Source: Zhengitettix transpicula (taxonomy: Eukaryota > Arthropoda > Insecta > Orthoptera > Tetrigidae). Taken from it: DNA of 64,000 bases. The stretch's first letter is position 1. Every line of letters begins with the position of its first letter. The position numbers were made by a program, and so were the translations under genes. Shown here in pieces: positions 33,441 through 43,320 of this stretch. The stretch is from positions 1,140,001-1,204,000 of the forward strand of contig CM073590.1 of the NCBI GenBank assembly GCA_037074705.1. The letters are read 5' to 3'. The notes under the pieces were generated by a model, which did no database searches, was not told the DNA's origin, and saw only the letters and a program-made list of their open reading frames with translations.

Positions 33441-33785
33441 TTGGAATAGTCGGCCAGCTGCCTCCTTAACTGGACAAGGCACGGCGAGGGGAAAGCTGCG
33501 ACCCCACAGCTAACCCCTCTCCCGCCATCGGAAGGGCGTGGGACAAGTACCAAATGCCCGACTTACCTGATGTAGGTTTTTCTAGGGTTTGTTCTGCATT
33601 ACTTTTAGGCGAATGCCGGGTAGGATCCTTAAACCATATCCCGGGGGCCTTAGTTAACCCTTGGCTACCTTCCTCCACCCTTCCGCATCCCCCTTTCAAA
33701 TCCCTTTTCTATGCTATAAGAGGGGAGTTGCCACTATGTGGATTACCCTATACCCTATACATAGCCTGCCTACACCAAAAAAAAA
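33441..33785 (+). mobile_element. SINE-like repeat S, copy 5, with A-tail
   Basis: Starts in the CGGCCAGCTGCCTCC block, runs through GCCATCGGAAGGGCGTGGGA, TAGTTAACCCTTGGCTACC and GTTGCCACTATGTGGATTACC, and ends CCTACACC followed by a 9-10-base A-run (about 33776-33785). The A-run fixes the sense strand as plus. A short duplication (TATACCCTA) is present before the end. Overlapping open frames on both strands (33466-33699, 33554-33790) are products of the repeat, not genes. Confidence 0.8.
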
Positions 33786-34617
33786 CCTAACAAGACATCC
33801 ATTTCTAACTCAACCTCACTATAACTTTTCACCTACGACAACCTCACGCCTTCACTATTACTTTGCGATTGTCGTATTTTTTTTACCAAATCCTTATAAT
33901 CAGTATTTTTTCTCGCAATATCACCCGATTATTTTTCACGCACACATGAAAGAAAAGGTCAAAGTCTTTAAACGACAGACGTCCGAAGTGAGTCCATTCA
34001 AACTGCACAATCATTTGAAGAATTTTTACCATTGTATCAATGAATTTATTCTCGAACATCTGCCGTGGAGGAATCATGCTAGTGATTTCCAGCTTAAGTT
34101 ATAACGCTAGATATTTCATCATAGAATATCGGGGATTGAGAGAGTGTGAATTAGCCAAGATTGTGTTTCTGCAAAAATGGAGCACCAAGTTTTAAATTGA
34201 GAATTTACACGGTGGACGCTGTTGACTATGATCGAGTACTTTTTTGATAATACTTAAGAAAAATTTACAAGATAATCGCAGTCATTCTGCGCTGTAGACT
34301 AAATTTTTATTTCCCATTACTTATGTTTGTTGTGGTTTCTTATAACCTAACGTTCAACGAAAATTAATTTTCTCATAGTGAACTCTGTTGTTAATGAATA
34401 TGTTTAAGGATGGATTTTTCCCATGGTTTTTAAGAAGTCGAAAAGTGACAAGAATAATAATGAAATTAGGCTACTTTAATGTTTCATTACCTGTATTATT
34501 TATAGAATCTACTGTGTTGAAAATCACCACAAAAGTTTTAAAAAACGATATGCAACATTGTAGAACTTTTGGAAGATACGTCTCAAACAAAGACTGTCCC
34601 TTTCTCACGGTTATTTC
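33786..34617. other. Intergenic sequence with unassigned open frames
   Basis: The open frame at 33661-34104 begins inside repeat S; its second half is open over about 300 bp (RQTSEVSPFKLHNHLKNFYH on plus) but matches nothing I know. The frame at 34388-34627 likewise has no recognisable domain. Confidence 0.25.
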
Positions 34618-34856
34618 TACTTATTAGAAAAAATATCCAAATAACAGAGAAAAAGAAGTGATAATATAAATACGACGCAACGTTCCTGGAATCCTTTTGC
34701 CTGTCGTCAGGTGATAAAAACGTAAGAACCTGTATTGTGTAGTTGTGTCGTACTCACGGCTCTTTCTTTCACGTGACATGGATTCCAGAAACGTTGGATG
34801 GTATTTATATTATCACTTCATTTTGTCTGTTATTTGGATACTTTTTCTAATAAGTA
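34618..34856. mobile_element. Foldback element F, full copy (239 bp)
   Basis: Long imperfect terminal inverted repeats: left TACTTATTAGAAAAAATATC from 34618 and right the complement of TACTTATTAGAAAAAGTATC ending 34856, continuing inward through GTGATAATATAAATAC and the AACGTT-CTGGAATCC block for about 80 bp per arm. TA at both outer edges would fit a Tc1/mariner-type target, but similarity with another copy (50385-50490) continues past the right edge, so the true boundary is unsure. No coding capacity: a MITE-like element. Confidence 0.7.
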
Positions 34857-35273
34857 TAATTTTAACACAGACGTATGATATTTTAATTTTTTATTTCTAC
34901 TTATATACATAAGATTAATTATATCTTTCTTCATTAAATATGCAATATACCTATAGAATAATTTTAAAATAAAGAATACTACATATATGAATTGTGATTA
35001 TGAAATTAATATGAATGTGTAATTTATTAAATCGGCACGCATGACGATGGATAATATAGTAAAATATGCTCGAATAGGTAGTCTTAAATTCTTCAGAAAT
35101 GGTAAGTAATATGTCACTTAATTGGATTTAATGTTCAATACAATAATACGTACATATAAAGTTCGAACCGTTGGAATGTCACGTTTCACTGATTAATTGT
35201 GGAATCAAATATGAAATTACACATTTTTGATACACATTTAGGAGGTTAAAAGGAAATATTTAGAAACATATAA

Positions 35274-35279
35274 TTTATT
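35274..35279 (-). promoter_or_regulatory. Poly(A) signal AATAAA for the CCDC81-like gene
   Basis: The plus strand reads TTTATT, i.e. AATAAA on the gene strand, about 70 nt after the stop codon at 35347-35349. Position and match are right for a 3' end signal. Confidence 0.55.
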
Positions 35280-35346
35280 AAGCAATATACTGCAATATAC
35301 TGCACAGAATAATTTCACAAAACTACACGACGACGAGGACGAGGGC

Positions 35347-37200
35347 CTAGGTCTTTATCAAATCAGTAATTTTTTGTGCAGGACACCCAAGATTTCTGAA
35401 ACACTTGTGACATCTGCGTATATTATCCTGAAACAAGAAACCGGCCGGTTGAGAGAGATACTCTTTATCTTGCCTATCTCTGTCTTGCTTCATTATGAAA
35501 TTTTCTTTCCATGTTCTGAGAAGATCTTCATACAGATCACATTGTATTTTCTTTTTTCTGTCACGCTCCTTCAGACCTTCTTCATCAAGCATTCGCAGCC
35601 AATTTTTCTCGTATTCTAATCTTTCTTGTTTTTCGTTCTCTTCCTTATCGTTTCTCATTTTCATTTGGCATTTTCGATATGTATCTAGATCTTGAGCAAG
35701 GCATTTTTCTAACTCAATGTTTTGTATTGTAAATTCTGGCTTATTACTATCTAAAAGCTCTTCGTCTACGTTTGGAAACATCTTGTGGTACGCTTCCTTA
35801 TGTTGTATTTGGGCATCAAGAAGTTTCCTGTATGCTAAATGACTTTTGTTTTTATTCTCAATGTAACCCCAGCGTTCCTCCTCTGATGTTTTTATACTAA
35901 GCTCAGTTCTTTGCTTATCTATTGCCATTTCCTTCTCTCTAGCTTCTCTTTCAACTCTTTTATGTTCCTCGCCAAGAATTTTGTTTTCTTCCCACGCTCT
36001 GGGACTGACAGGTGGGGTTACTTTCCTATTCAGGAATATGTAGGCCATTGGCTTTTCACTTTTTAATTTTAGGTCATATCTTCCCCTATTATCTTCAGCC
36101 AATTGCAAATTAAATGCAGAGAATTCTTTGTTCTTCTCCCGTCTAGCCTCACACTTTTTAATATCTTCAATTACATTTTCAGCATCCGTTTTAAAAATAT
36201 CAGCATTTATTAATTTCTCCTTTGCTGCTGTGACTTCCTTTGGTTCAGGGTTGACTGCGTAAAGATTCGCTCTAATTGAGTCACGTAACTGACAAATATA
36301 GCATGAGTCGGGATCACCGCCGGGAACAGATGCGAATTGTTTAGGAGTACTCGTATCCACTTTAACGTTGTCATCCTGTGTCTTATTTTTCTCTGCAGAT
36401 TTTGCATCAAACTTTGGAATTTCTATGATTGCGTTCCTTCTTGGAATTGACTTAACACTGATTGTGTCAGTTAAGCTGTCCTTACTTTTTTTGCACACAC
36501 ATTTTCCTGCTCTGCATGTTTTACAGGCTGGTTCAGCCGTCGTTGGTTTACCAGAATCGACTACTTTTTTAACTAACACTGATTTAATACTTTCTGCAAC
36601 TTGATTCTTGGTTTTGTCAATGCGTGGCTTTAAAATCTCTCTTGGTTTCGAAACTTCTTTTTGTACGTCCAGTCTTTCTATTGTTTCTGTTTTTGTATCA
36701 TAGAGGAAGCATTTGTCAAATTCGATCTTCACTCTTTTGTTTTGTACCACTATAGTTCCAACTGTAGGAAAATGAATTGAAGCCTTCTGTCCAGACTGTA
36801 TGTTTCTAGTAAAAGTTTGTATGGAATTTTTGATACAACTCTCAATAGTATGCTTGTCTAGATTTGTAGTACTTTCAACTGCCAAAAAGTTAATCATTTT
36901 CCTAGGGATTCTTGCTGCGACGAACTTTTTATCAGCTTTCAGGTTGAAGTTCTGAACTAATTTCTCAGATATAAGGAAAACAGGCTCCTTTTCGACAAGA
37001 GATTTCTTCCCATCAATTTTGATCTTCAATTGAGCAATTGCAAATGTTCCAAAATCTCTGATGATTGTTCCAGTATCTCGAGCATAGTTGATTTTTATTT
37101 CATTTCCGACGGCATTCAGGACTTTTGCCACATTCTCATTACAACATTGCCTTGTATGGCAACGATTTCTTTTACTTTCCTGTGTTATCTGGTCAATCAT
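35347..37200 (-). CDS. CCDC81: CCDC81-like protein (two HU-like domains plus coiled coil), 617 aa
   Basis: I recognise the order of features of CCDC81, a centrosome/cilium-associated protein. A first HU-like domain (about residues 20-100) has DFGTFAI at 49-55 and EPVFLISEKLV at 72-82. A second (about 100-175) has FPTVGTIVV at 144-152. Then come a Cys cluster CKTCRAGKCVC at 226-236, CYICQLRD at 300-307, SAFNLQLAEDNR at 361-372, YIFLNRKVTPPVSPR at 387-401, charged coiled-coil helices (about 400-590) and a terminal CHKCFRNLGC at 597-606. The whole conserved protein is in one uninterrupted frame. The start is the first in-frame ATG after an in-frame TAA 15 nt upstream. HU-like folds bind DNA in bacteria; whether these do is unknown. 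Function is inferred from the vertebrate protein. Confidence 0.85.
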   Translation of the reverse strand: MIDQITQESKRNRCHTRQCCNENVAKVLNAVGNEIKINYARDTGTIIRDFGTFAIAQLKIKIDGKKSLVEKEPVFLISEKLVQNFNLKADKKFVAARIPRKMINFLAVESTTNLDKHTIESCIKNSIQTFTRNIQSGQKASIHFPTVGTIVVQNKRVKIEFDKCFLYDTKTETIERLDVQKEVSKPREILKPRIDKTKNQVAESIKSVLVKKVVDSGKPTTAEPACKTCRAGKCVCKKSKDSLTDTISVKSIPRRNAIIEIPKFDAKSAEKNKTQDDNVKVDTSTPKQFASVPGGDPDSCYICQLRDSIRANLYAVNPEPKEVTAAKEKLINADIFKTDAENVIEDIKKCEARREKNKEFSAFNLQLAEDNRGRYDLKLKSEKPMAYIFLNRKVTPPVSPRAWEENKILGEEHKRVEREAREKEMAIDKQRTELSIKTSEEERWGYIENKNKSHLAYRKLLDAQIQHKEAYHKMFPNVDEELLDSNKPEFTIQNIELEKCLAQDLDTYRKCQMKMRNDKEENEKQERLEYEKNWLRMLDEEGLKERDRKKKIQCDLYEDLLRTWKENFIMKQDRDRQDKEYLSQPAGFLFQDNIRRCHKCFRNLGCPAQKITDLIKT

Positions 37201-37214
37201 TATAATGCTTTCAT
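37200..37214 (-). promoter_or_regulatory. Upstream ORF (4 codons) overlapping the CCDC81 start
   Basis: ATG AAA GCA TTA TAA begins 14 nt before the main ATG, and its stop shares the A of the main ATG (TAATG). A terminating uORF this close could lower or couple initiation at the main start by reinitiation. Seen directly in sequence; the effect is inference and requires that the transcript includes this stretch. Confidence 0.5.
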
Positions 37215-37228
37215 ATTATTCGTAATTT

Positions 37229-37252
37229 CTGAAACAGTTAAATGTTAGCATC
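37229..37252 (-). promoter_or_regulatory. Putative 3' splice site before the CCDC81 coding exon
   Basis: The minus strand reads TGCTAAC (a good branch-point match), then ATTTAACTGTTTCAG, with AG at 37230-37229. An exon starting at 37228 would contain 28 nt of 5' UTR and then the ATG. This suggests a non-coding first exon further upstream (above 37250). Confidence 0.45.
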
Positions 37253-39440
37253 AAACAATTAAACTACGTATTAAAGATAATTGAGCATGTATATTATTAT
37301 TTTAAAATATTTTTAATAAATTCAATTCATTTTTGGCGTTATGTGTATTATTGATATATTATTTTTATGAGGCATAAATGTTAGTTTTACTCCCTTAAAC
37401 AGTTTAATTATAACAGATATTATGATTAAATTACTTTTAATAATAAATATATAAACATTCAGCTCTTAAGACTTAAAACTGTGTGTCATAAATGTCGTTA
37501 TGATTAATACCTGCTTTAAACGATTTATTTAACAATTTAGTTGATTTTACTTCTCACATTACTTTGAATGAAAGAAAAACTTTGTAATCATTTTTATCAT
37601 TTAATTTAGCTTTTACAAACAGGTCTTTTTGTTAATAATAACTTTCAATAATAGCAAGCATTACGTTCAGTAACAGTGTATGTACAACAGTAATTTCGGC
37701 CGCATTGTACACGAGAATATTGAACTTATTAAAATTCCAGAAAATTAATTGTAAATACTTGTTTGTTTTATATTCCCATAATTGTTATATTAATTTTTAT
37801 CGGTTTGTATTAAAAGAATTCTTATATATTTATACTTGTAGTATTCATCTACGCCAAAAATGATATTTTTGCTGTTGTTCCTGAGAATCGTTGTTCTTTT
37901 ATAGATTGACCTGTTGGTCGGTTTATCTTTTTATCCATTAAATTGATGTCAGATGAATATAACTATTAATCTATGTTAAATATATATTATAAAAACACTG
38001 TCAAGTAATCAAAACTTTATATATATATATATACTTGTTATGTATCAAACCACATATAAGTTCTCTTAATATCTCTATTTTCTTAGATATTTAACACACG
38101 TGAGCTTTCGGGGCCTTTGCTATAATCATCTATTTTTTTAAAAAACATCTATCATACCTACTTAATTTTACATCCGCATATAATTATTATTTTTATACAT
38201 TACATTACAATACATTTTCATTAGTATTTTCATACCTGTCATCTACCGGAAATAAAGGTACTAACAATAACAAAAAGGAAAATAAAGCAGGGAATGAAAA
38301 AAAGAAGACGGAAGAAGGGGTTATGAGAAAAGTGAGGTCAATGTAGAAGAAAATTTGTGAATTTATTAATTAGTATTTTATTTCATATGCAATTTTCGTA
38401 TTGTTATTATATGTGTTTATTATATATATTTCTCATTGATGCATTTTAACAGTTGTATATTTCATTGTTATATCGTGTTATCTACGTAATTAATGGTGCT
38501 TTGACTTATCCTATATTCTCAGTAAAGAACTAGTGAAATCAATAAAAAAATCCAAACAAATGCGTCAATTTTTTTTATTTCGCACATCAGCATCGTTGTT
38601 TTGTTTTTCTTGTCATTCTCATAAGATTTTTAACAATTCAATACATTTTTGTCTGAATTAAAACAACATTGTTATTAAATTTCAATTCAAAATAGTTATG
38701 TCTAAAGTAAGATAGAACTCATAAATTATTCAGCTTTAAAACTTCTAGTGGTTTATAACTTTTTCCTTTATTGTAAATTTCAAAAAATGAATTGATTGAA
38801 AAGGGAATCCATATAATGTCCAAATTGAATAAATTGACTTAACTTGAATTTGATGAGTGGTGATATTTGACAACAGTGGGAATCATTTACTAGGATACTG
38901 CTGATTTACGTATGAAAGGCAAGTAAAACAGAAAACACGTATGTCATAAACAAGAATCAATGGGAAGTATAGAAAGATCTGAGGCACATAGCGTAAGATT
39001 TTTCAATATTTCCACCTTATATTCATTTATTTCAATTACTGATTACAATTTCAGATTTTTTCACTAATGATAAATATATCAAATGAAACTGCTCACTCAT
39101 GTAAGGTTACGTAAGTTAATAAAGCTCACAATTTTTGACACATTCTTACAATCTATTTTCTGAGTGTGTACCATATAAGTCTATAATTAAATATCAAAAC
39201 TTCAGTGTTGTAATTTATGGATCTCTATAATAATGTTATAATGATCTATTTGAGCTGAGATTTCAAACTTTATGCTGGCTAAACCGATTGGTTCTGATAA
39301 ATACTAAAAGTATTTGAATGAATGTATAAATGTACGGGATGTGGATCATATCTTGTTTAAAAATTCAAGTTACATGATCAAAAACATACAGTAGGATATG
39401 TACACACACGTTCTCTACTGCGAAGTATTTCCAGATTAAA

Positions 39441-39488
<48 letters not shown>

Positions 39489-40080
39489 AAATAATGAAGT
39501 TGTTAAAATAATAAAGTGTTTCTAAGAATAGAAATATTTTCATTCGTCAATGGAATACTGCCACTTACTGTGAATCTATTTAGAGATGCTCCGTCAGTTA
39601 CCACGGTTGAGGTTAATTACTTCAAAGAAAATGTAGGCTGAAGATATCGGGTGTTTGGTTCAAAGGTTAAATTCTTGATCAGAGAGATTACTGATATGAT
39701 GATCTCATTTAAGCGGTACATTTGAATTTGGTTAAAGGTATCCATGAACTGAAAGTTCCTCGGTGTTGACTTGGCAAAAAATTTTCTCGTGTAAAAATTT
39801 AACGATAAATTGATTTTAAAAGTCATCAGTTCGTATAATATTTCATTTTAAATTCCAAATTTCATTGATATAATTATAATTTAAGAAAAGCGTAAATATT
39901 TTGACAATCATTGTGTTTTGGGCAGTTATCGTTTTACAGAAAGTTTTTTAGAAACGATTCTAAATCTGGAAAAAAAAAACTGGTGGTTGTGGTACTGGCG
40001 AAGAATAATTTGTTTAATTGAATGTGGGTCAGTAAATATAATCATTAAAACTGACGAACAAAAGAGTACATTCTTATAAT
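37253..40080. other. AT-rich intergenic or intronic sequence upstream of the CCDC81-like gene
   Basis: The promoter and first exon of the gene would lie here if the splice acceptor is real, but I see no convincing core promoter. (AT)n runs occur near 38018-38033 and at 39445-39486. A purine-rich piece at 38250-38345 encodes a short Lys/Asn/Glu-rich frame without clear splice signals. Confidence 0.3.
39445..39486. repeat. (AT)n microsatellite
   Basis: About 21 uninterrupted AT units. Confidence 0.95.
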
Positions 40081-40081
40081 T

Positions 40082-40540
40082 TTGGAACAAGGGGAATTTA
40101 GTAGCTCCACATATAGGTCATATCCCCTCCCCTATCACGTCAAACTCATGACGTCATACTCTGTTGTAGCAGTTCAATGTATAATCAAGTCTCACTGGAC
40201 GGTGATTAACCATGAAATTCACTTACAAGTCCGGAGGAATTGTACGGGCAATAGGCACGGAAGGAACAAATTTAATAGGAAATTTGCAATGTTGATTCGG
40301 TATGAAATAGTCATTGTCATTTTTGTAGTCGTCGTTCTTCCTTTTTCTTCCGGGGTCATTTGGGCCCAGTTAATTTGTCGTACGATGTGTAGGAAAGGAA
40401 AAACAGGGGTTATGAGAGGTAGTGCACAAATAATTGGGGAACTACTCCTTTACCCCGTTTTAAAGTTACGCTGTCGTAGGAAGGTTGTGACGCTCTCTAG
40501 CCGCCATATATATGACGTCATGCGGTTGAACTTTTTATAA
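40082..40540 (+). other. Unassigned 152-codon open frame overlapping a dispersed repeat
   Basis: The frame starts MEQGEFSSSTYRSYPLPY and has one hydrophobic stretch (IVIVIFVVVVLPFSS). Its last part (about 40453-40525) resembles the minus strand at 41780-41700: both read LKLR-(H/R)RK-VTLSS and the DNA shares TAGGAA and ACGCT(C/T)TCTAGC. This points to a repeat rather than a gene. I do not recognise a protein family. Confidence 0.25.
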
Positions 40541-42418
40541 TACGGCCGTCCTTAGATGTAAACTTAAAGCAGCCGCATGCATGTTTCGCACAGTAGTAGT
40601 CGCGTGGTGATGCATAGCGTCCCTAGTCATTTTTTTTTCAATATAACAAATTGTTGGAATTCCTCATGTCCTCTTTGGCTGCCCCAGATATAGCGACATA
40701 AGACGATCATCAATAGTCGCCCATTTAATGATAGAGTTCTGCAACTCACCAACAGCCATTTACAATCTTCTAGAATTTACTATAAAACTGATTTATATAT
40801 AGTAATTTAAATGTAACGAAAATGTAAAAAAATAACATATGTAAGTCGCTAATGACCAATTGGTTAATGCGACTATAAACTGTAAATTTTTAAAAAAATT
40901 GTTGGACTTTAATACATTAAATATTAAGAACCTATTAGAAACTTTTTCAAATTACGTATCGTATTTAGAAACACATTGCGACTCTTCTTTTGAAAAATTT
41001 CCTGCAATAGAATCCATTTAAATTTTTGTGTTGGATGACACATGTCATTTCTTCTTTAAATAAGAAAATTTCAATCAATGAATCCAAATTTTTTCCAGCG
41101 CTTTTACCCTAGATAGATGACTAACTATTCACGTTTCTTATCCAAATATATTGTGGAGGCCTATGTTTGGTCCACTGTATTTGTCTGTGCTTTGCGATGT
41201 AAATGTCACTTCAATTGTATGCAGTGTTAGAATTTTAACATTTGTCTTACTGCAACTATTGTGAAGTATTTGGACACAATTATGAACTTAGTGAGAATCT
41301 GACTCATCAATCGGGTAATTGCTGTGTTATAACAGATTTCTTCTTCCACGAATTCAATTGACTTCTGATTCGCAAATACACGGTTAACCATTTTATAGAA
41401 AAAAAACAACAACAGATTTTGTCAATATTATTCCACAGAATTTGTTTTAACTGTATTTGCTCTTGACTTTATGTAAATTTAATTATTTCTGACAAAATCA
41501 TTCAATATTTCGTCATCCTCGTTGGACCACAACCCTCTTTCATTTTTTAACCCGAACCTCTTTAATAAAATGATTATCGTATAAAGGAAAATAAGTAGAA
41601 CAACTGTTTGTCAACGCTATGACTACCGTCGGGCATAGTTTTTTTTATGACCAACGCTTTCTAGAAAAACAGCGCTACAGGTCTTCATAGACAACGTTCC
41701 AGTGGCGTCATCTACCGTTGCATTACGGGCGCTAGAAAGCGTAACCGATTTCCTATGAAATCGTAGCTTAAGTGGGAAGAGAAATTTTGATGTGACACCA
41801 CTACTATTCAATAGGTGGCCTATTTGTACAGGTGCCTGAAATCTGTAGTAAACTACATATATAGTGTATTTAATTTTAAGTTTTTTTTGTATCTAGTTAT
41901 AAGTTTTATTCTTATTGTTAACGAAAGTGTAGTACAGAAGCCGCAAGTTTCAGGTCTGCAGCGGCATCCGTTATAAGTATTTATTTTGAAGTCCCGCTTA
42001 GGGTATTGACCGATAGGACTTTTGTAATAGTTTCCGTTAAAGGCCTGTCTGCGTGAGGATAGTTGCGGTCACGGAATGTCCTACGGCTAGGAGAAAAACA
42101 AGCTCTTAGGAAAATCATTTCCGATAACATTGAGGTGTGGACCGTTTAATTTCACCTGCCTGCGCGTGCGGCGAGATAAATAAAATCACCCCGCTAAGTA
42201 AACACAAAGTTGGAATACGAAGAGAGTCGCTGCGGCAGAAACATCTCTTAGAGCCAGGGAGAGTAAAATATCTCTCTGAACAGAGTTAACGTTCGACGAA
42301 CTATTGTGTTGGCAATGAGCGAAGATTAACTGATATATGTTCGGAGAGCTGAGTCAACGAGGAGTTTAGCTGTAGCCAGGCACAGCAATTTTGGAAGCCG
42401 CGACACCAACCAGCGGTC
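40541..42418. other. Intergenic sequence with a repeat fragment
   Basis: Holds the minus-strand relative of the 40453-40525 repeat (about 41780-41700). The GC-richer stretch 41940-42415 adjoining the repeat S cluster has no open frame or motif I can name and may be part of another retroelement. Confidence 0.3.
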
Positions 42419-42917
42419 TTTTTTTTTAGGGTAACAGGCTACATGAGGGTAATCCACATGGTGGCAACTCCCCTTTAATAGCATAGGAAGGGATTTGAAA
42501 GGGGGGATGCGGAAGGGTAGAGGAAGGTAGCCATGGGTTAACTAGGTCCCCCGGGCTATAGTTTAAGGATCCTATCCGGCATTCGCCTAAAAGTAATGCA
42601 GGGAAAACCCTAGAAAAACCTGCATCAGGTAGGTCGGGCATTTGGTTTAGGAGGCAGCTGGCCGACTGTTCCAATGGGAAGAGAGAACAACTCTTACCGT
42701 ATGCCCAATGTCTGTGACCCCGGAACATACACCTCTCAAAACAGGCCGAGGTGCTTCGGCTTGTGGGAACCTTAGTTCAAAAACGGAGAGAGGAAAAGGC
42801 ATCCCCAGGTAGCCCCTTCCTGTCTCTCCTACAAGGTTCTGCCTGCGAAAGAACATCCCTCGCAGGTACTGCCTGCGACAGAATAGCCCTCACCGACAGC
42901 CCATCCCGATCCATCTA
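42419..42917 (-). mobile_element. SINE-like repeat S, copy 6 (long), tail at 42419-42427
   Basis: Sense strand minus. The T-run at 42419-42427 is its A-tail. It contains the tail half and also the head region found otherwise only in copy 11 (ACCTTGTAGGAGAGAC, TGTATGTTCCGGGGTCACAG, CGGCCAGCTGCCTCC on the sense strand). About 80 bp between the CAGCTGCCTCC block and the CGGGCATTG-like block is missing. Its head abuts the A-tail of copy 7. Confidence 0.8.
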
Positions 42918-43197
42918 TTTTTTTTTTGAGGTGTAGACAGGCTATGTACAGGGTAATCCACATAGTGGCAACTCCCCTCTTATAGCATAGGAAAGGGATT
43001 TGAAAGGGGGGATTTGGAAGTGTAGAGGAAGGTAGCCAAGGGTTAACTAGGGCCCCCGGGCTATGGTTTAAGGATCCTACCCGGCAATTCGCCTAAAAGT
43101 GATGCAGGGAAAACCATAGAAAAACCTGCATCAGGTAGGTCGGGCATTTGGTACTTAACCCACGCCCTTCCGATGGCGGGACATGGTTAGCTGTGGT
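42918..43197 (-). mobile_element. SINE-like repeat S, copy 7, tail at 42918-42927
   Basis: Sense strand minus, 5' truncated in the CCACAGCTAACC block. The T-run at 42918-42927 is its A-tail and separates it from copy 6. It keeps GCCATCGGAAGGGCGTGGG and the end block CATAGCCTGTCTACACC. Confidence 0.8.
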
Positions 43198-43320
43198 TTT
43201 TTTTGTTTTTTTTTGGTTGTAGTCAGGCTATGTATAGGGTAATCCACATAGTGGCAACTCCCCTCTTATAGCGTAGGAAAGGGATTTGAAAGGGGGGGAT
43301 GCGGAAGGGTAGAGGAAGGT
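43198..43320 (-). mobile_element. SINE-like repeat S, copy 8 (5' truncated), tail at 43198-43214
   Basis: Sense strand minus, only the about 106 bp next to the tail. The T-run with one G (43198-43214) is its A-tail. Third member of a head-to-tail series with copies 7 and 6. Confidence 0.8.

Noticed and set aside
33466..34104. Several overlapping open frames of 77-147 codons on both strands as possible genes
   Set aside because: The frames at 33466-33790 lie within SINE-like repeat S and recur with the same peptides at the other copies; the longer frame to 34104 starts in the repeat and has no recognisable domain.
35374..36604. Plus-strand open frames opposite the CCDC81-like gene
   Set aside because: Antisense shadows of the minus-strand coding sequence.
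38250..38345. Lys/Asn/Glu-rich plus-strand frame as a host exon
   Set aside because: Purine-rich low-complexity sequence without convincing splice sites or homology.
40082..40540. 152-codon open frame with a hydrophobic segment as a membrane-protein gene
   Set aside because: Its end resembles another place in the window (41700-41780, minus), which suggests a repeat, and no family or splice structure was recognised.
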